This document shows positions 62,664 through 64,000 of a stretch of 64,000 nucleotides of DNA, in pieces. Position numbers and translations under genes: made by a program. Location: contig NZ_JAPIVS010000006.1 in assembly GCF_026239695.1 (NCBI RefSeq), forward strand, positions 248,001-312,000. The letters are read 5' to 3'. This DNA is from Pedobacter sp. MC2016-15. GTDB lineage: Bacteria; Bacteroidota; Bacteroidia; Sphingobacteriales; Sphingobacteriaceae. The notes below the pieces were generated by a model. That model saw nothing but the letters and a program-made list of their open reading frames with translations, ran no database searches and was not told the DNA's origin. Position 1 is the stretch's first letter. Each line of letters starts with the position of its first letter.

Positions 62664-64000
62664 ATGCCCCGAATTATAAAAGATATTTTTTTGACTTTGT
62701 GCGTGATTGCACTTTACAGTTGCAGTCCTTCGGCAGAAGATCAGGGCAAGAAAGTATTCAACCTTAATCTCGATCAGAACCTCACCTCGCTCGATCCCGC
62801 CTTTGCACGTAACCAGTATGCCATCTGGATGATCAACCAGATTTTTGACGGACTCGTACAGATAGACAGCGCCCTCCACACCGTGCCTTCAATTGCTAAA
62901 TCATGGGAAGTATCTGAGGACGGTCTCAGTTACACGTTTCAGCTCCGTAATGATGTTTTTTTCCAGGACGACCCGCTGTTTAAGAATGGCAAGGGAAGAA
63001 AAGTAAATGCTTCGGATTTTGTATACAGTTTTAACAGGCTGATAGATCCTAAGGTAGGTTCTTCAGGAGGATGGATTTTCAGCGACAAGGTCGATGACAT
63101 CCACAACTTCGTGGCACTGAATGACAGCACTTTCAGAATCAACCTGACCAAACCCTTTCCGGCGTTCCTTAACCTGCTCTGCACACAATACTGTATGGTA
63201 GTGCCGCGCGAAGTGGTAGAACATTATGGCAAAGATTTCAGAAGCCACCCTGTAGGCACCGGCCCTTTCAAATTCAAGTATTGGAAAGAGGATGAGATCC
63301 TTGTACTGCTGAAGAACGAACACTTTTGGGAAAAGGAAAATGGTGTCAGGCTCCCCTACCTCGATGCTGTAAAAGTTACTTTCATCAGTGATAAACAAAG
63401 TGCCTTTATGAATTTTATCAAAAAGGACCTCGATTATTTCAACAGCGTTGATGGCAGCTATCGCGATGATATCCTGACCAAGAGCGGTAATATGACCAGC
63501 AAGTACAAGGATAAATTTCAGCTGATCAAGGCACCCTATCTCAGCACCGAATATGTAGGTATCCTGGTAGACACCTCCAAATCCATGGTCAAAAACTCGC
63601 CTCTGAGATTCAAAAAAGTGCGTCAGGCAATTAACTACGGTATCGACAAACCCAAGCTGGTGAAATACCTGCGCAACAGCATTGGCACTCCGGCAACCTC
63701 GGGTTTTGTACCTAAGGGGATGCCCGGTTTTGACAGCACCATCGTAAAAGGCTATCATTATGAACCCGCTAAAGCAGCACGACTACTGGCAGAAGCCGGA
63801 TATCCGAACGGCAAGGGAATGCCCGAAGTTACACTGGTCACTTCTACCTCTTACAAGGACCTGATCGAGTTTATACAGGGAGAGCTCACCACACTTGGCA
63901 TCAGGGTAAAGGTTGATGTAAGACCCAGCGCAAGCCTGCGGGAGCTGATGGCGAAAAACGAAGTCAACTTTTTCAGGGGTTCATGGATTGCAGATTATCC
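62664..64000 (+). CDS. ABC transporter substrate-binding lipoprotein, peptide type (partial)
   Basis: 445 codons are open to the end of the window; the C-terminus is outside. Lipobox CVIALYSC (Cys17), then the SBP_bac_5 pattern: LDQNLTSLDPAFARNQYAIWMINQIFDGLV, PSIAKSWEVSEDGLSYTFQLRNDV, ASDFVYSFNRLIDP, SHPVGTGPFKF, VRQAINYGIDKPKLV and ARLLAEAGYPNGKGMPE. OppA/DppA-like binding of peptides or related solutes for an ABC importer. The stop codon was not reached, so only the start is certain. Confidence 0.9.
   Translation, partial: MPRIIKDIFLTLCVIALYSCSPSAEDQGKKVFNLNLDQNLTSLDPAFARNQYAIWMINQIFDGLVQIDSALHTVPSIAKSWEVSEDGLSYTFQLRNDVFFQDDPLFKNGKGRKVNASDFVYSFNRLIDPKVGSSGGWIFSDKVDDIHNFVALNDSTFRINLTKPFPAFLNLLCTQYCMVVPREVVEHYGKDFRSHPVGTGPFKFKYWKEDEILVLLKNEHFWEKENGVRLPYLDAVKVTFISDKQSAFMNFIKKDLDYFNSVDGSYRDDILTKSGNMTSKYKDKFQLIKAPYLSTEYVGILVDTSKSMVKNSPLRFKKVRQAINYGIDKPKLVKYLRNSIGTPATSGFVPKGMPGFDSTIVKGYHYEPAKAARLLAEAGYPNGKGMPEVTLVTSTSYKDLIEFIQGELTTLGIRVKVDVRPSASLRELMAKNEVNFFRGSWIADY

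Noticed and set aside
62625..62879. Minus-strand ORF opposite the binding-protein start
   Set aside because: It is antisense to the clear substrate-binding lipoprotein coding sequence.
1..64000. CRISPR arrays, rRNA operons, intact tRNAs, transposase or integrase genes
   Set aside because: Scanned by eye; no regularly spaced repeats, rRNA-like stretches, complete tRNA cloverleafs or recombinase motifs were found. The split tRNA-Ala is the only tRNA sequence.

Overview
The window comes from a Bacteroidetes chromosome, most likely Sphingobacteriaceae (Pedobacter-like). Evidence: two SusC/SusD pairs, an ECF sigma/FecR pair, GH92 and GH89 glycosidases, bacillithiol synthesis (bshC), the small DUF4295 protein next to rpmB-rpmG, lipoproteins with Cys followed by Lys/Ser/Asp-rich linkers, and several -7 promoter boxes of the Bacteroidetes form TAnnTTTG. 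The genus is an inference.

Layout. (1) 1-5.2 kb is an AT-rich accessory island: the end of an unknown gene, a 117-aa orphan, a two-gene unit of a small 2-TM protein and a 924-aa NACHT-type STAND NTPase (candidate anti-phage system), and a RadC/JAB protein. Two related 47-nt hairpin elements (655-704 and 4393-4439) bracket the NACHT unit. The island ends at 5210 in a tRNA-Ala(GGC) gene broken in the anticodon arm; its 5' half and promoter survive on the right. (2) 5.25-6.2 kb is a gene-free stretch with a 33-bp tandem repeat, a run of palindromes and a very large imperfect hairpin with 58-nt arms. (3) 6.2-10 kb: a seven-heme cytochrome c beside a LuxR-type two-component system. (4) 10-18.2 kb: small lipoprotein, cupin, a MACPF-domain lipoprotein, a tightly coupled membrane protein/ABC-2 transporter/LolA-like operon, DUF2911, DUF3095 and GNAT proteins. 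(5) 18.3-28.8 kb: a glycan-use locus (GH89, GH92, SusD, STN-containing SusC, FecR); its probable ECF sigma gene lies at 31.3-31.8 kb, separated by a methyltransferase and an M28 peptidase read the other way. (6) 31.9-39.8 kb: DUF218 protein, ROK regulator and a second SusC/SusD pair closed by a terminator. (7) 39.9-43.5 kb: three stand-alone receiver proteins surrounding an AraC regulator and the ribulose-monophosphate pair hxlB-hxlA (formaldehyde fixation or detoxification). (8) 43.5-64 kb: mostly core genes: lpxB, surE, M16 peptidase, csbD-like, acs, rpmB-rpmG-DUF4295-ftsY-rimO-bshC, an LDH2-family dehydrogenase, the parA-parB-DUF5683-dapB-lepB run, an FMN reductase, a short BtuF-like protein and the start of a peptide-type ABC substrate-binding lipoprotein cut by the window end.

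The best candidate for something undescribed is the left island: NACHT NTPase plus a small membrane protein, framed by repeated hairpins and ending in a split tRNA gene. The MACPF lipoprotein with its neighbouring ABC/LolA-like operon is second.
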